Shown one piece after another: positions 23,471 through 35,445 of a stretch of 64,000 nt of DNA (its first letter is position 1; every line of letters starts with the position of its first letter). Both the position numbers and the translations under genes were made by a program. Below the pieces are notes generated by a model that searched no databases, was not told the DNA's origin, and saw nothing but the letters and a program-made list of their open reading frames with translations. This DNA is from Anisodus tanguticus (Eukaryota > Streptophyta > Magnoliopsida > Solanales > Solanaceae), in the NCBI GenBank assembly GCA_034509755.1, contig JAVYJV010000130.1, positions 62,001 through 126,000 of the forward strand, given 5' to 3'.

Positions 23471-25498
23471 CTCTCCATTTCTTTTGACATGCATCAAAAC
23501 CGATACTCAAACAGAAATGTCGTGTTCTTTGATGTATGTATAGCCTTATTGCATTATCTAGAGTTCAAATCGTAATCCATCTGAGCAGCAACTGATTCTT
23601 GAGGTTGTTTCCAGATTAACATGAAAGGTTTGGATGGTATACAAGGACCAATATATGTTGGTACGGGGTGTGTTTTCAGAAGGCATGCACTTTATAGATA
23701 TGATGCTCCTGCCAAGAAGAAGCGACCTTGCAAGACCTGCAATTCTTTGGCCTAAATTGTGCTTTTGTTGTTGCTTTGCTTGGATCGAAAACAAACAAGA
23801 AAGGGAAAACAAAGAAAGAGAAGAAGCCAAAGCACGGGGAGGCATCAAAGCAAATATATGCTCTTGAAACAATTGAATGAGTTGAAGGTCAGGCCTTTTC
23901 TTTAAAGAATAATTGTTGTTCAAGTCATTTGTTACAGAATATGTACAATGAAGTTACTAATGCACTGATCAATAGAGGTGAAATGACTAATTTATGTTGC
24001 ATTGCAGAAGCAAATGTGGATTCGCGCCTGGCTTCTCAAGTGAAACTAGAGAAAAAATTCGGGCAGTCTCATGTTTTTGTTGCCTCAACACTTTTAGAAA
24101 ATGGTGGTCTTCCAAATGAAGCCAGTACCTCATCACTTTTGAAGGAATCCATTCATGTTATTAGCTGTGGTTATGAAGATAAAACAAAATTGGGGAATGA
24201 GGTATGACCCATTGATTACTTTTTACTACGGAAGTCCATTTTTAAAAAAAATGTAATAAGTTTTGTTCACTAGCTCATGAATTCTTTAACCTTAAACCAG
24301 GTTGGTTTGGATTTATGGCTCTGTCACGAAGATATCTTGACTGGATTCAAGATGCATTGCTATGGATGGAGGTCCGTGTATTGTATGCCTAAGTGCTCGC
24401 TTTCAAGGGTTCGGCCCCTATAAATCTTTCGAGACCGTCTCCATCGGGTTCTTAGATGGGCGCTAGGATCGGTTGAAATTTTCTTTGAGCAAGCATTGCC
24501 GATCGGTATGGCTATGGAGGTGGATTGAAATGGCCGGAGCGATTCTCTTACATAAACTCTGTTGTATATCCCTTGACGTCCATTCCCTTGATTGTCTCTG
24601 TTCCTTGCCTCGCCATCCGCCTTCTCACTTTGGAAAATTCATTGTTCCGAGGTAACTCAATTTCTAATGTCCTAGGCAATACGAAAGATGAAACTCGGGT
24701 TGCAAGTTTATGACTTTCATTAGCTTAACAATATATATAATGGTCATTTTACACGCATTCCATAGCTTTAGTGAGACACCAAATAGATATTCTAACTACT
24801 GAGGATTGTACTTTTATCCTCATTTAGTCTGATCCTTCACTTCCTATAGACTTCTAGTTTTCTAAAAGCTAATTGAGGTTGTCCGCTAATTGTGTATGTT
24901 TAAACATTTGCAGATCAGTAATTATGCCAGCATTATATTTATTTCACTCTTCATCTCTATTGCTGCCACCGATATCCTTGAGATGCAGTGGGGTGGTGTC
25001 GGTACAGATGATTGGTGGAGAAATGAGCAGTTTTGGGTTATTGGAGGCGCCTCCTCCCACTTTTTTTCTCTCTTTCAAGGATTGCTCAAGGTTTTGGCTG
25101 GTGTCGAGACAAGTTTCACTGTCACATCCAAAGCAGGTGATGATGCGGCATTTTACGAGCTCTATATCTTCAAGTGGACATCATTATTAATCCCACCAAC
25201 GACTCTACTAATGATAAACATAATTGGAGTTGTGGTTGGTGTCTCGGATGCAATAAACAACAGTTATGATTCTTGGGGTCCCTTATTTGGTAGGAAATTC
25301 TTTGCCTGGTGGGTTATTATTCATCTTTACCCGTTCCTCAAAGGATTGATGGGAAAGCAAGAGCGAACCCCAACCATAGTCGTCGTATGGTCTATTCTTC
25401 TTGCTTTAATATTGACATTGTTGTGGGTATGAGTCAACCCTTTTGTTTCACACGATGGCCCTTTTCTAATAGTCTGCGGATTGAATTGTGACGATTAA
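23471..25498 (+). pseudogene. Cellulose synthase catalytic subunit (CESA), 3' part, broken
   Basis: CESA makes beta-1,4-glucan at the plasma membrane from UDP-glucose. Five exon remnants with splice-like borders: to 23533 (NRYSNRNVVFFD, then GT), 23615-23887 (INMKGLDGIQGPIYVGTGCV), 24008-24201 (LEKKFGQSHVFVASTLLENG, VISCGYEDKT), 24301-24651 (HEDILTGFKMHCYGWRSVYC, HRVLRWALGSVEIFF) and 24914-25498 (transmembrane-rich, WGGVG, FQGLLKVLAGVETSFTVTSK, end CGLNCDD). The usual TED motif reads HED and the Q of QxxRW reads H. Frameshifts in exons 2 and 4, stops in exon 4, and a TGA at 25429-25431 where CGA (Arg) is usual before VNPFVS. The 5' half, including the first catalytic aspartates, is absent. 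The last exon is open for about 170 residues and could be mistaken for a gene. Confidence 0.92.
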
Positions 25499-26134
25499 GT
25501 CTTAAACTTCAGAGACTTATTGAATCAAGAATGTTTCTGACAAACCATTATTGGGATTTTCCTTTCGCGGGCTAGACGTTAAATGTGTAGTACCGTGGGA
25601 GGGTTTTGCAGGAAGAGATACTTTATATATACAAAGTTGATGGTAGAATAAAAAGGTAGGAGTATAGGCGGGGAGTCATCAGTGTAGATATGAAGCAATG
25701 GGAGCTGAGACATATATTCATATTTGTTTACAATTTGTTCTATTTATTCTTTTTTTCCTGTGGATTACTTGCTCTTATTTTGGAGTTCCATCTATTTGTC
25801 AGTGAATACTACTAAATCATAAAGTTATTTACCCTCTGTAAAAGGGGCATTAAATTTGTATACTCCTTAACTATGTTGTATGTCCTGTTTTGTTCGGACT
25901 TGGTAGCATCTAATTTTCGTCTTTGGTTATACAAGTTCTGTAGCTGTGTATTTCACAAGTCAGATTAATATTTTAGTAATACACTTGTGTCCTTGAAGTA
26001 TGTTTTTACTTCCTCTGGAGGGTGGATGCTCATAATTGCCTTGTGATTGCATTTGATTTGAAATCATATACATGTGTTTTGTCATGATAGCTGTATTTCC
26101 TTTTTACCATCTATTGATATGGATACCTTTCTTC
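25499..26134. other. Downstream flank of the CESA pseudogene
   Basis: T-rich stretch that may be its former 3' UTR. Nothing else recognised. Confidence 0.4.
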
Positions 26135-27742
26135 CTTCCAAGATGATCTTCATGGCATTGGCCTGAACATCAATCCTAGGTGCCACTTCTGCAATGATCA
26201 CTCAGAAAATCTTGAGCATATATTCTAGATGTGCCCTAAGTACCAAACTCATCCAGCAGTCTCATGGCCTGTCCACCCCCTTTCATCTCAATAATAACAT
26301 TACAACGGTTTCGCCTCAGTTCTGGAATTCCATTTACCATGCTTTTAATAGTACCTTAATGTGGAAACACAACTTTCCTTTTGCTTTTTGGCATATTTGG
26401 CTTACCAGGAATGACAACATTTTCCACAAAGTAAGGTTAGCATCAATGTGAAGTGGGAACCTCCTGAAAGAGGATTCTTCAAATTTAACACTGATGGTGC
26501 ATCACTAGGCAACCCGGAAAAGGTGCAATAGGAGGAGTTATTAGGAAAAGCTCACACGATTGAGTTATGGGTTTTATTATGGGTTGCGGAAATGAGGATG
26601 TTGAGATGGATGTGCGGGTATATTAGGAGAGATAGGATTAAAAATGAAGATATCCGGGACAAAGTGGGAGTGGCCGCGGTGGATGATAAGATGCGGGAAA
26701 CGAAGCTGAGATGGTTTGGTCATGTGTAGAGGAGATACACGGATGCCCTAGTGCGGAGGTGTGAGAGGTTGACTATGGACGGTTTCAGGAGAGGGAGGGG
26801 TAGATTGAAGAAGTATTGGGGAGAGGTGATTAGTCAGGACATGACGAATGTACAACTTTCTGAGGACATGACCTTAGATATGAGGCTATGAAGGTCACAG
26901 ATTATGGTAGAAGGATAGTAGGTAGCTGTGCGTTGCACTACTTTGTAGGTCCATTGTAGTAGTCGTAGTATTACTTTCTTGTCCTTCGACTTTTGTTACA
27001 TTCTCGTTATGGCTTATCTTGCGATTAGTTCATTTGTATATCGACTGTAGTTACTGTCTTTATTTGTAGTAGTTATTGCCTCTTTTTTCATGCTTGCTTT
27101 ATCATGACTTTTTCGCTCTCGTTATTTTCATTTTAATATTGCTTGGATTTATTTGTCCGTATCTAACCTTTTTTGTCAAGTTTTCTCCTGAGCCGAGGGT
27201 CTTTCGGAAACAACCTCTCTACCAAGGTAGATGTAAGGTCTGCGTACACTCTACCTTCCACGGACTCCACATTGTGGGATTTCACTGAATATGTTGTTGT
27301 ATGCTCTCAAAGAAGGCTTAGCATTAGCCCGGAACCATATGCTTATGCCCCTTCAAATTACTACTGACTACACAGAGGTTTATAACTATGCTTCAGTTGG
27401 GACGCAATCTTTATAAACCTATTATTGATGAATGCAAGTCACTAATCAGGAAGTTGGGGAATCTAGCAATCAAGTACTCCAATCGTGAGCAAAACCAAGT
27501 AGCTGATCTTTTGGCGAAGGAAGGTGCTAAGGGACTCAGTTTTTGGCAGCTCCCCCAATTTATGCTACTAAAGTTGTTTGGGCAGACATTTCGTGTACTT
27601 CTTTTGTTAGACAAATCTTGGCTTGTAATATGAAAAACTCTCCAGCCACTTTCGGTCTAAACAAGCAGCTACAGGGACAAATGCTCCCTATGTCCATGTA
27701 ACTATTGTGCATATATATATATATATACACGTCAAAAAAAAA
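26135..27742 (+). mobile_element. Second L1-type LINE fragment (zf-RVT and RNase H), split by an RTE LINE
   Basis: Only the 3' end of a LINE. Zinc-binding domain INPRCHFCNDHSENLEHIF near 26170-26230; then the linker FWHIWLTRNDNIFHK near 26385; RNase H start VKWEPPERGFFKFNTDGASL near 26445-26505, interrupted near 26580 and resuming at about 27301 with ALKEGLALARNHMLMPLQIT, then KYSNREQNQVADLLAKEGAK near 27475-27530. It ends in a 10-base A run at 27733-27742. The plant RNase H domain at the end of L1 ORF2 explains the order. Breaks: a TAG after EHIF, and a one-base change after GNPEK that shifts frame. Confidence 0.82.
26580..27300 (+). mobile_element. 5'-truncated RTE-clade LINE with TTG tail
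   Basis: Begins near VAEMRMLRWMCGYIRRDRIK and reads KVGVAAVDDKMRETKLRWFG, HV-stop-RRYTDALVRRCERL and GFRRGRGRLKKYWGEVI, the well-known C-terminal wording of plant RTE elements. It then has a T-rich 3' UTR, GGAAACAACCTCTCTACC, GTCTGCGTACACTCTACC and a TTG-repeat end at 27300. The last ~110 bp match the nightshade TS-SINE/RTE tail type by recall. It sits inside the RNase H domain of another LINE, so it is the younger of the two. One stop (TAG) in the coding tail. Confidence 0.85.
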
Positions 27743-29829
27743 ATGGCATTAGATATAAAATAATTATGGATCGGAATGAATGAATTCTGTGATAATTTCA
27801 AAGTGGAAATAGTTCAATATAATCCTCTATAATTTGAACAAGAACAAGGATTGTGTAAAAATGTCTTGTGCTTTATTTTGGTATCTCTTATGTATAAAAT
27901 TATGTTTTTCTTGAAAATTTTGATTAAAAAAGGTTATAATGGGTCACAAAATTAATTGTCCCAGTTTCATAAGGAAATATAGATGGCCCATTCCCTCCAC
28001 TATAATAAAAGGATAGTAAAGAATTATAAATTGCGAAATAATGAAAAAAAATCTAATTATAGGAAGATAAAAAAAAAGAGAGAAATACTTTTAGATATGT
28101 TAGAAGTCGAAATTGAATCAAATCGGTGAATATGTATTATGTATGGTTTGTTTGATTTTAATAACTGAAAAATTGATTAAATAATTTAGTTTCTATTTTA
28201 ACAAAAAAAAGATCCAACCGAACCATAAACATTTTTATAAATATAAAAACTGATTTAATTTAAGCTATTTTTAATTTTTTAGTGGTCGTATAACCAATGA
28301 AATCACTTTTTATTTTTTAAAAAACCACTTATTACTAATTGGGTCTTTTTTTTTGTATCCATTTAATTTCTATACCAAAAACCCTTATACCCTAGTTTCA
28401 ACCTCAGCTAGGAGTTTCTTCCTTTGACGATTTAACGGCGAAATCTTCGGCAATATCTCTCTGGTGAAATGATTTTTTTTCATGTTTATCAACTAAGAGG
28501 GTGTTTGAATTGATTTTTAAGTTGATCAAATAGGTTTTTAAGTTCTTTTTTTTTTTGTGTATGACAATACTAAAAAAACTCTTAAAATTAATTAATACAT
28601 ATTTAAAACAAGCCAAAAGTAGAGCTACATATTGATCGGTTCGGTTTTTAAAGTTATCAGTTTGACTTATCAGTTATCAGTTTATAGACATGCTAAACTG
28701 TTAAGTTATTGTTAATTGATTATCGGTTATTGATTGTTATCGGTTTAATCCTTAAGATTTCACATAATAAATTTCATTAACAAGTGTAAGGATCTCTAGA
28801 TAAATACTACAAGTTCATTGAATTGTTTCGATCTATCAAGAGTCTCATTTCACTTAAAGAATTACAAACTACTGTGTTATGAATCTATAGCCATTCCAGG
28901 CTTTCCAACAGCTTAATAATTTTCGTCCAAAAAAATTGTAAGAGCTGTTGATTTGCAAAGTGAAAATCACAATCAAAAACCATAGTAGTTCATAATTGAT
29001 CCTCCAAATTAGAGCAACACTAACCAAGTAAACATGCAAAATCTGGTTAATCAAAATATATTTATTATTGAAGGGTAAAATTATAATTAAATAAATTATT
29101 ATTAAATTATCGAGTTATCTGTTAAAAAAGTGGTCATACACCAAATAACTTGGAATAGTGAACTGATAACTGAAAAATTTAAACTATTAATCTAATAACT
29201 CAATTATTGATTCGAGTTATTAATTCAACCATTAATTTGCAAAGCCTTAACGAAAAGCAATGCACAAACACAAATTATGGCTTTTCTTAGTTTTGTATCC
29301 CTTATAACTTTCGTAATTCCGCACATTACCCTCAATTATAAAAAGGTCCCTAGACCTATTGTTCTTTCTCCTCAGACAAGCCTGGAGTAACTCTCCTCTG
29401 CAATTTCTGCTTCCTTTCATTAAATCGTTATTTTGGTTATTTTTGCAAGTTATTTTTTATGGTAGTATGGTGAGTGAATTGTTAAGTGAGGAAAAAAAGT
29501 AAAAAAATATAACAAAAAATCGATGTCAGCTACTTTCTACTTTAATTTAGCATTGATAAAGAGAGGAATTGAATCATGCAAAAAGTAAGGATATAGGGAT
29601 CACTGTGCAGAACTCGAACTCAAACTCAAACTTGATTGCATATGTAGATGTAATTAGAATAGTTGATAAGAGATGACAATTGGAGCGGGGCAGGGCAGGA
29701 CAGGGCAATGGAAGACTAAACGGGGCGGGACTAAGTTGATGTAAATTGAAAGTGAATCGTTATTTTGTTTTGAATCAATTTAGAATCATAAATCTTGTTG
29801 TAATCAACTCTTTTAGTAGTATTAACATA
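27743..29829. other. AT-rich intergenic stretch
   Basis: No gene recognised. Near 28630-28745 and 29100-29240 there are phrases of the GGTTATCAGTT and ATCGGTTCGGTTTTT type that resemble ends of dispersed MITEs, but I could not pair them. Purine and A-rich runs are common. Confidence 0.45.
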
Positions 29830-29861
29830 TTTAAGGATATTTCAGTCATTTCAATATAAAA

Positions 29862-30040
29862 GAGTATAAAAATCAAATTTATCGTGCAGGGGATGAGGCT
29901 TTTCGTTCCATTCGTTCCTTAATCAGAGGTCTTGAAGGGAGCGCTTGTTCCAGAAATGGGCTCTACCCGGCGCGAATCCGTATATAGTCGGTCTCCAATG
30001 CGGTACCGGACACCGGGCGGCAAACAAAAAAAAAAAAAAA
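29862..30040 (+). mobile_element. SINE with poly(A) and long flanking repeats
   Basis: The 3' half reads GGCGCGAATCCG, GTCGGTCTCCAATGCGG and TACCGGACACCGGGCGG and then a ~15-base A run ending 30040, the 3' wording I recall from nightshade SINEs. Flanking direct repeats of about 32 bp (29830-29861 and 30041-30072, both TTTAAGnATATTTCAnTCAT...AAAA with about six mismatches) fit a target-site duplication. The tRNA-like head is not clear, so it may be 5' truncated. Confidence 0.75.
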
Positions 30041-30072
30041 TTTAAGAATATTTCAATCATTTCAACAGAAAA

Positions 30073-30235
30073 AAAGTGCTTACTAACACTTGTTTACCAA
30101 ACACATCAACATCTTTTTTTCCCATTTCAACACTTGTATCCAAACGCTCCAACACTTGAAAATTGCTTTTGAGCACGCACTTGATGCTTAAAAGATACTT
30201 AAATTCAACTAATCCAAACGGGCTCTAATTTTGCA
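30073..30235 (-). mobile_element. MITE-like repeat ending CTAATCCAAACGGGCTC
   Basis: Reverse-complement partner of 14262-14470 (shared GTTTGGATTAG end and TTGATGTGTTTGGT). The SINE appears to have landed in or next to it. Confidence 0.5.
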
Positions 30236-31970
30236 CTTTATTTTCTTCTATATGATGAATGGTGTGTGATTGTTTTACTTGTAAACTCTGAAGGGAACAG
30301 CGGAAAAACAAGCTCAACATGATTTTGTCCAAATATGGACATGAAGGAAGCAAAGATGATTTTTTAGTCCGACTTGATGGCAACCTAAATTCATGTGTAT
30401 TTTCTCTTTTGTGGAGCATGTTTCATGTTATTCGGGTTTTGGGGTTTTGAATAAAGAAAAGAAAGAACCCTTTGTCTAAGGAGTTGGGCTGTGCAAAATT
30501 TATGTGATTAATTTTGCGTTAATGATATGTTATGTAAGCTATATTGTTCGTGAACCAATTAGGACTTTGTTCTTATGGTCTATAGCAGTGCAATAATCTA
30601 ACATTAATGATTCAATTCTCATTCGGAGCAGTTTAACTAGTATTTGCTTATTGTTTCTGGAATGTGGGGAAACATGTATTCGTGATTCATATGTAATTAT
30701 ATTCAAGAATTTGAAACATTCATGATAGTAGGTTGTACTCTCACCCCATCACTTGAACAAAAACCTCCAGTAGACAAGGTTCTGTTTGGCAAATGGATTG
30801 CTTTTTGTTTTCAGTTAAACGTACTGATAGGGACTTTTCAAATTTTGTGTATTAGCTTATTTTACAAATTTCAAACTTTGAGGACATGCATTAGTCTGAA
30901 GCTCATAAGAGGATATCCTACTTTTTTTTATCAGCAAAGTGACATCCTATTGATACTCAGAAATTATAAACCTGGCTGACAAAATTTCTATGATTGTCCA
31001 ACTAAAACATTTGATTCATATACTCTCTAGTTCATATTGAAACTTTAGATTTGGCCAAGTTTTATGCACGTATGACAACGTCCTGCATGAATTGTTACGC
31101 TAATGTGGTTCAGTATACAAGTCTTTGTGATGCACTGGCATGAGATTGTGGAGGAACTAAATGGTAGAAAGGTTGGTACAATAACTTTTCTTTTTTTCTC
31201 CATAACAATATTCTTAAATATTGACATGAAGGAGCTTAATACAAACATCTCAAAATCCATCGTTAGGACTGAGCCCAATGCTCGGTGATTAAATGCCTTT
31301 ACTTGCTGTTACCATTGTTCAAAAAAGAAGAGAAATGCCTTTTCTTAATCTGGTCAGCCATATGAAGGGAACTTTACATTCCTTTACCCGGGATAATGGT
31401 AACTACTTTATTATGGATAGATAGATTGCCATCCATTATTTCTTAACATAGAGGTAGTGCTGAAGCCACATTTTTGTTATCTCAAATCATGTTCATTTGG
31501 AAGTAGAAAACTTGAGTCCACGATAAAAGTATAAAAGGAAAGGACAGTGATGCTACTCAGTTAGGGAGTTATTATAAACTATAAGTGCCAACAGTCAATA
31601 TATTGAATCAATCATTACAAGAAATAGGCCTAAAGAGACAATCAACCTTGATTCATGCGAGTCAGTTGTCTTTGCCAGAGTGTAGTCTATATAATGGACT
31701 CTTTGGTTGATGATGACATGAAGTGGGGGCTCAGGGCACCAAACTGTCTACGTGAAATTGGAATGTGATAGATTTTTCAATAGGTACACTGAAAGTTGGC
31801 AAGTTAATTAGGCTGTCCAGCTATTGTTTTTGGCTGTGGGTGAGTGGGTAAGGTTTCATCAGTGCGCTTGATGTTGGGTGGTGGTAGGTCATTATGGAGT
31901 AGGCTCATGTTTATTAAGGTGAGGTAGAAGCAGGCAGTGGCTGCTTTAACTTCATAAGTGGCCAATGCAT
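30236..31970. other. Intergenic stretch
   Basis: No gene recognised. A frame near 31103-31180 (VFVMHWHEIVEELNG) faintly recalls the HVPVM..EV start of RsmH proteins, which would suit a first exon of the pseudogene at 41436-48708, but similarity is too weak to call. Confidence 0.35.
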
Positions 31971-32388
31971 TGAAAGAAATAATCCCCTTGATTATTTTCA
32001 TTAATTGAAAGGCTATATATACAAGTTACATATTTCCATAATAGGAAAATCCTTTTCCTATTCTACTTCTAAATCCTTCTTCTACCATAATTCTAACTAT
32101 ACAATATGGTAAGTGTATATCCTATTTTAGGTAACAAATATACACACAATATACTTTCCTTAATATACAATATTTGTCCACTGATTTTACGCTTCTTGTT
32201 CCCGTGACGGGGTGGAAATTGCGTGATCTTCTGCTCGCTTGTTGTTTGTCTCTTGCCTGAGAGAGGCCCAAGAGGAGCCGGGCCGTTCTTTCGCTTGTCG
32301 CTCACCCCATCGCTTTAATCCGATGATATATATGTGATATACACGATGTATATTCGTGTATATCACATGTATATTGCTTTGTTTAACA
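31971..32388 (-). repeat. 3' LTR of A3 (418 bp)
   Basis: In sense, TGTTAAACAAAGC to GATTATTTCTTTCA, next to a purine tract (complement CACCCCCCCG at 32389). Near its 5' end a perfect inverted repeat with 15-bp arms occupies 32332-32346 and 32354-32368 with the loop TGTATAT. Confidence 0.88.
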
Positions 32389-32958
32389 CACCCCCCCGAT
32401 CATAGCGGGCGGTTTTCGAACGCCGAGACTGTCCCTAAAATCTTCAAAGAGAACCGGCTGGTAGACCCTTTGTAAAGATGTCTGCAATTTGATAACGAGA
32501 CGGGACATGGCATACGCGAACTTGACCCTTTGCAACCTTTTCACGGACAAAGTGAATGTCCATTTCGATATTCTTGGTGCGTTGGTGTTGAACGGGGTTA
32601 CCTGAAAGGTAGATGGCACTAATGTTATCGCAATATATCAAGGTTGCCTTCTGAATGGGACAATGAAGCTCCAAAAGCAAATTACGTAGCCAATATGATT
32701 CGGAGACCACATTCGCTACCCCTCGATATTCTGCCTCGGCACTTGAGCGTGATAGAGTTGCCTGACGTTTTGCTGACTAGGAGACCAAGTTGTTGCCAAG
32801 GAACATACAGTAGCCAGAAGTCGACCGTCTGGTGTCGGGACAACCACCCCAATCAGCATCCGTGTAGGAGACAAGTGTGGATGTAGATGACGGATACAAG
32901 TGCAACCCATAGTCTAGTGTCCCCTGAATATACCGAATGATGCGTTTGATTGCAATAT
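32389..32958 (-). pseudogene. Copia RNase H fragment of A3
   Basis: Reads IKRIIRYIQGTLDYGLHLYP, YTDADWGGCPDTRRSTSGYC, then AEAEYRGVANVVSESYWLRN and ADIFTKGLP in two overlapping frames, closely matching A2. A stop or frameshift lies near NNLVS (about 32777). The N-terminal join to the LTR fragment falls at IKRII, where the intact element continues upstream with HMNA. Confidence 0.85.
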
Positions 32959-33300
32959 ACACACAATATACTTCTAAATCCTTCTTCTACCATAATTCTA
33001 ACTATACAATATAGTAAGTGTATATCCTATTTTAGGTAACAAATATACTACAATATACACACAATATACTTTCCTTAATATACAATATTTGTCCACCGAT
33101 TTTCTCGCTTCTTTGTTCCCGTGATGGGCAATGGGCAAATCTTTCTTCGCTGTCTGTTTGATGTCTGCTGCCGAGAGGCCCAACAGGAGCTGGGCCGTTG
33201 CTTCTTGCTGCTCGGCCCACTGCTTTAATCCAGTGATATATATGTGATATACACTGATGTATATTCAGTGTATATCACATGTATATTGCTCTGTTTAACA
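32959..33300 (-). repeat. Partial 5' LTR of A3
   Basis: In sense it starts TGTTAAACAGAGC at 33300 and stops after GGATTTAGAAGTA. The following TATTGTGTGTATATTG also occurs inside the LTR, so the join looks like a template switch. An inverted repeat with perfect 16-bp arms lies at 33242-33257 and 33265-33280. Confidence 0.8.
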
Positions 33301-33305
33301 TGGAT

Positions 33306-35445
33306 GACAAGATAATGCCTCTCAGTTCCTTATCAGAGAAAGATAATGGTTCTCAGTTATCTACTGGCATCTATAACATTTTTCTTGATTTCATCTCGGG
33401 GTTCCTTAGTAATCTTGAAGAGATTACAATCATGATAGTTTAGAACCATCATTTTCTTAACAGGTAAATATTGATTAGATTAACAATAAGAAAAATAGAC
33501 CGCCAGTAAGAAGGTGGCAGGACATTACAAGAATAGAAGTCCCCCAATAAAAAACAAAAAGGATTATCTTTCTGTACACTTGTACAGAGTACTATTCCTG
33601 TAGAGAATCTATAATCTAGTATGCTATTTTCATCTGTGACATTCTGTAGGTTGCACCAAAAGCTAAAAGACATGAACATCTGAATTTGATCTTCTGTATA
33701 GCATCTACTTTCTCTTTGTTACCAGTTTCAAAAAAGGTGTAGCATCTACTTTCTCTTCGAAACATCTTGTATTCCTTTACCACCCAACAAAGACAATCAG
33801 GTATTGTGTTCCAAATCTTTCTCAAAGGTTTCTTTATTCTGTTGCACAAAAAGCACCTGCAGCATAATGTCAAACCTCATCTCTGTAATTTGCAGCGAGT
33901 CAGGCACACTTTATGAGAGACAAGCCATATAAAACAACAGACCTTATAAGGGGCATTGTTCTTCCATAATTTCTTCTATGGCCAGTCAAGAGGGCTGCTT
34001 CGACCTCTGTTAGTTAACTTGTAACAAGAATTAACCGAGAAAATGCCATTCTTTTAAAGATGTCTATTTTGATTCTCTTTTGGTTCTTAGTTATATTGGC
34101 TTTTGTAACATTTTTCTTGATTTCGTCTTGGGTTTGATTAGTTATCTTGGAGAGATTATTCAAAAAAGTCTATTTGATTCTCTTTGACGTAGTGTTATGT
34201 TGACATAATCAGGATCACAGTTTGCACAACTCTAAAGTAGACGCATTTCATGCATCCAACTCCACGGCTAGGTGATACATTCCAGAAATTATCAATAATA
34301 CTGAGAGTTTTACTTTGTCCCAGAAAAGCTAGATGAGAGAGAATCTAATTTAGTGGTGAAGAATGAAGCTAACTTAGTACATTGTATTTATTACAAAAAC
34401 ACCCACTGATTGACAAACTAAGTGACTATTAAGTAGCTTTCCTACAGTAAGTCATTGGTGACAATGTTGACATTGCTGACTTTAGTTGTTCCTTTTCCAT
34501 AGGCTTCAACTCCATAACACAGGGGGATAGAGTTGGACAGTGCAGTACAAGTATCATTGTTACTGAAGAAAGCAATGGTGTGGTTCTAGATTTGACCATT
34601 GGTAACACAGGTTCACTGGCCGCCGTGTAACGTTGTTATTGTTACAAGCCACGGTCTTTTTTCTCATCATAGATATATGCAACTATTTGAATGTTTGAAA
34701 CCCTAACCATTGATTGAACATCATTATCCTTCAAAGACAAAGCAACTGAAAGCTTACGTATTTTTTTTGCACACATATTGAGGGTGGGGGGTGGGTGATA
34801 TCCACTATCTTATAAGAAAAAAGTAGTCCATGCAACTTATTCGGAAAAAGGTTCTAATGTACCTAAGTATTGAAGTTGGTAATCTTTCATTTTTGGGTCG
34901 GTCTTCCTTGGTTTATATCATCCCAAAGGCATTTAAAGGCGTTTCTGTCGTAATTCCTTTCCACTGCCAACACATTTTCTTCTTCTTGTGACTTTGGTAG
35001 CTTCCATATTCAATTCTGTAGAAATAGCCCATAGCAGCACCTTACCTTAATTAAATGCAACAGGTTCATCACATTTAGATTTCCAGTTGAACTGGGTGTA
35101 CTTGACAAGTCTCATAGGATAAAGCGAGTTTTCCTTGCGAAGAGTTCTCTAAGCATGACCAAAGCGGAAACTTGGTTTGTTTGATTTTTATACTAGTCCT
35201 ATCCGGATTTCAACACTGTGCTGATGGGAAGAGCTTATGTAAAATATGGTAATCTTTACTTAGTAATTTTTTTGGTAGTCTAAGAGGGATGGAAGTTGAG
35301 CTCGTGTAGCTTTCACTTCTCTACATACCAGACCCTTTTCATGTGTGTTGATACTTTAGTTGATGCTGTCTTCAGAGAACAGATTTAGTGCTTGATCATT
35401 TCTTAGATAGGTTGGCACTGACTAGGTTCTCTATCCTATTTTCAG
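33306..35445. other. Intergenic stretch with weak coding traces
   Basis: No recognised gene. The phrase AACATTTTTCTTGATTTC occurs twice (near 33376 and 34108), showing an old internal duplication. Confidence 0.4.
34440..34640 (-). other. Possible 3' end of an unrecognised gene remnant
   Basis: On the minus strand a frame reads NNDTCTALSNSIPLCYGVEA, then YGKGTTKVSNVNIVTND and a stop, followed within about 60 bp by AATAAATAC, a plausible polyadenylation signal. Codon wording looks gene-like, but I do not recognise the family and no upstream exons are clear. Confidence 0.25.

Larger units (their letters stand above)
31971..33300 (-). mobile_element. Ty1/copia element A3, internally deleted, 1.33 kb
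   Basis: In sense: partial 5' LTR (33300 to about 32959), about 570 bp of RNase H and a 418-bp 3' LTR (32388-31971). Flanks TGCAT (31966-31970) and TGGAT (33301-33305) match at 4 of 5, consistent with an aged target duplication. As in A2, the deletion removes the end of the 5' LTR, the primer-binding site, gag and most of pol. The two LTRs differ by many substitutions and indels, far more than the RNase H region differs from A2. Confidence 0.85.

Noticed and set aside
24914..25432. Functional membrane protein gene
   Set aside because: It is only the last exon of a CESA pseudogene, with a stop where the family has Arg and with broken upstream exons.
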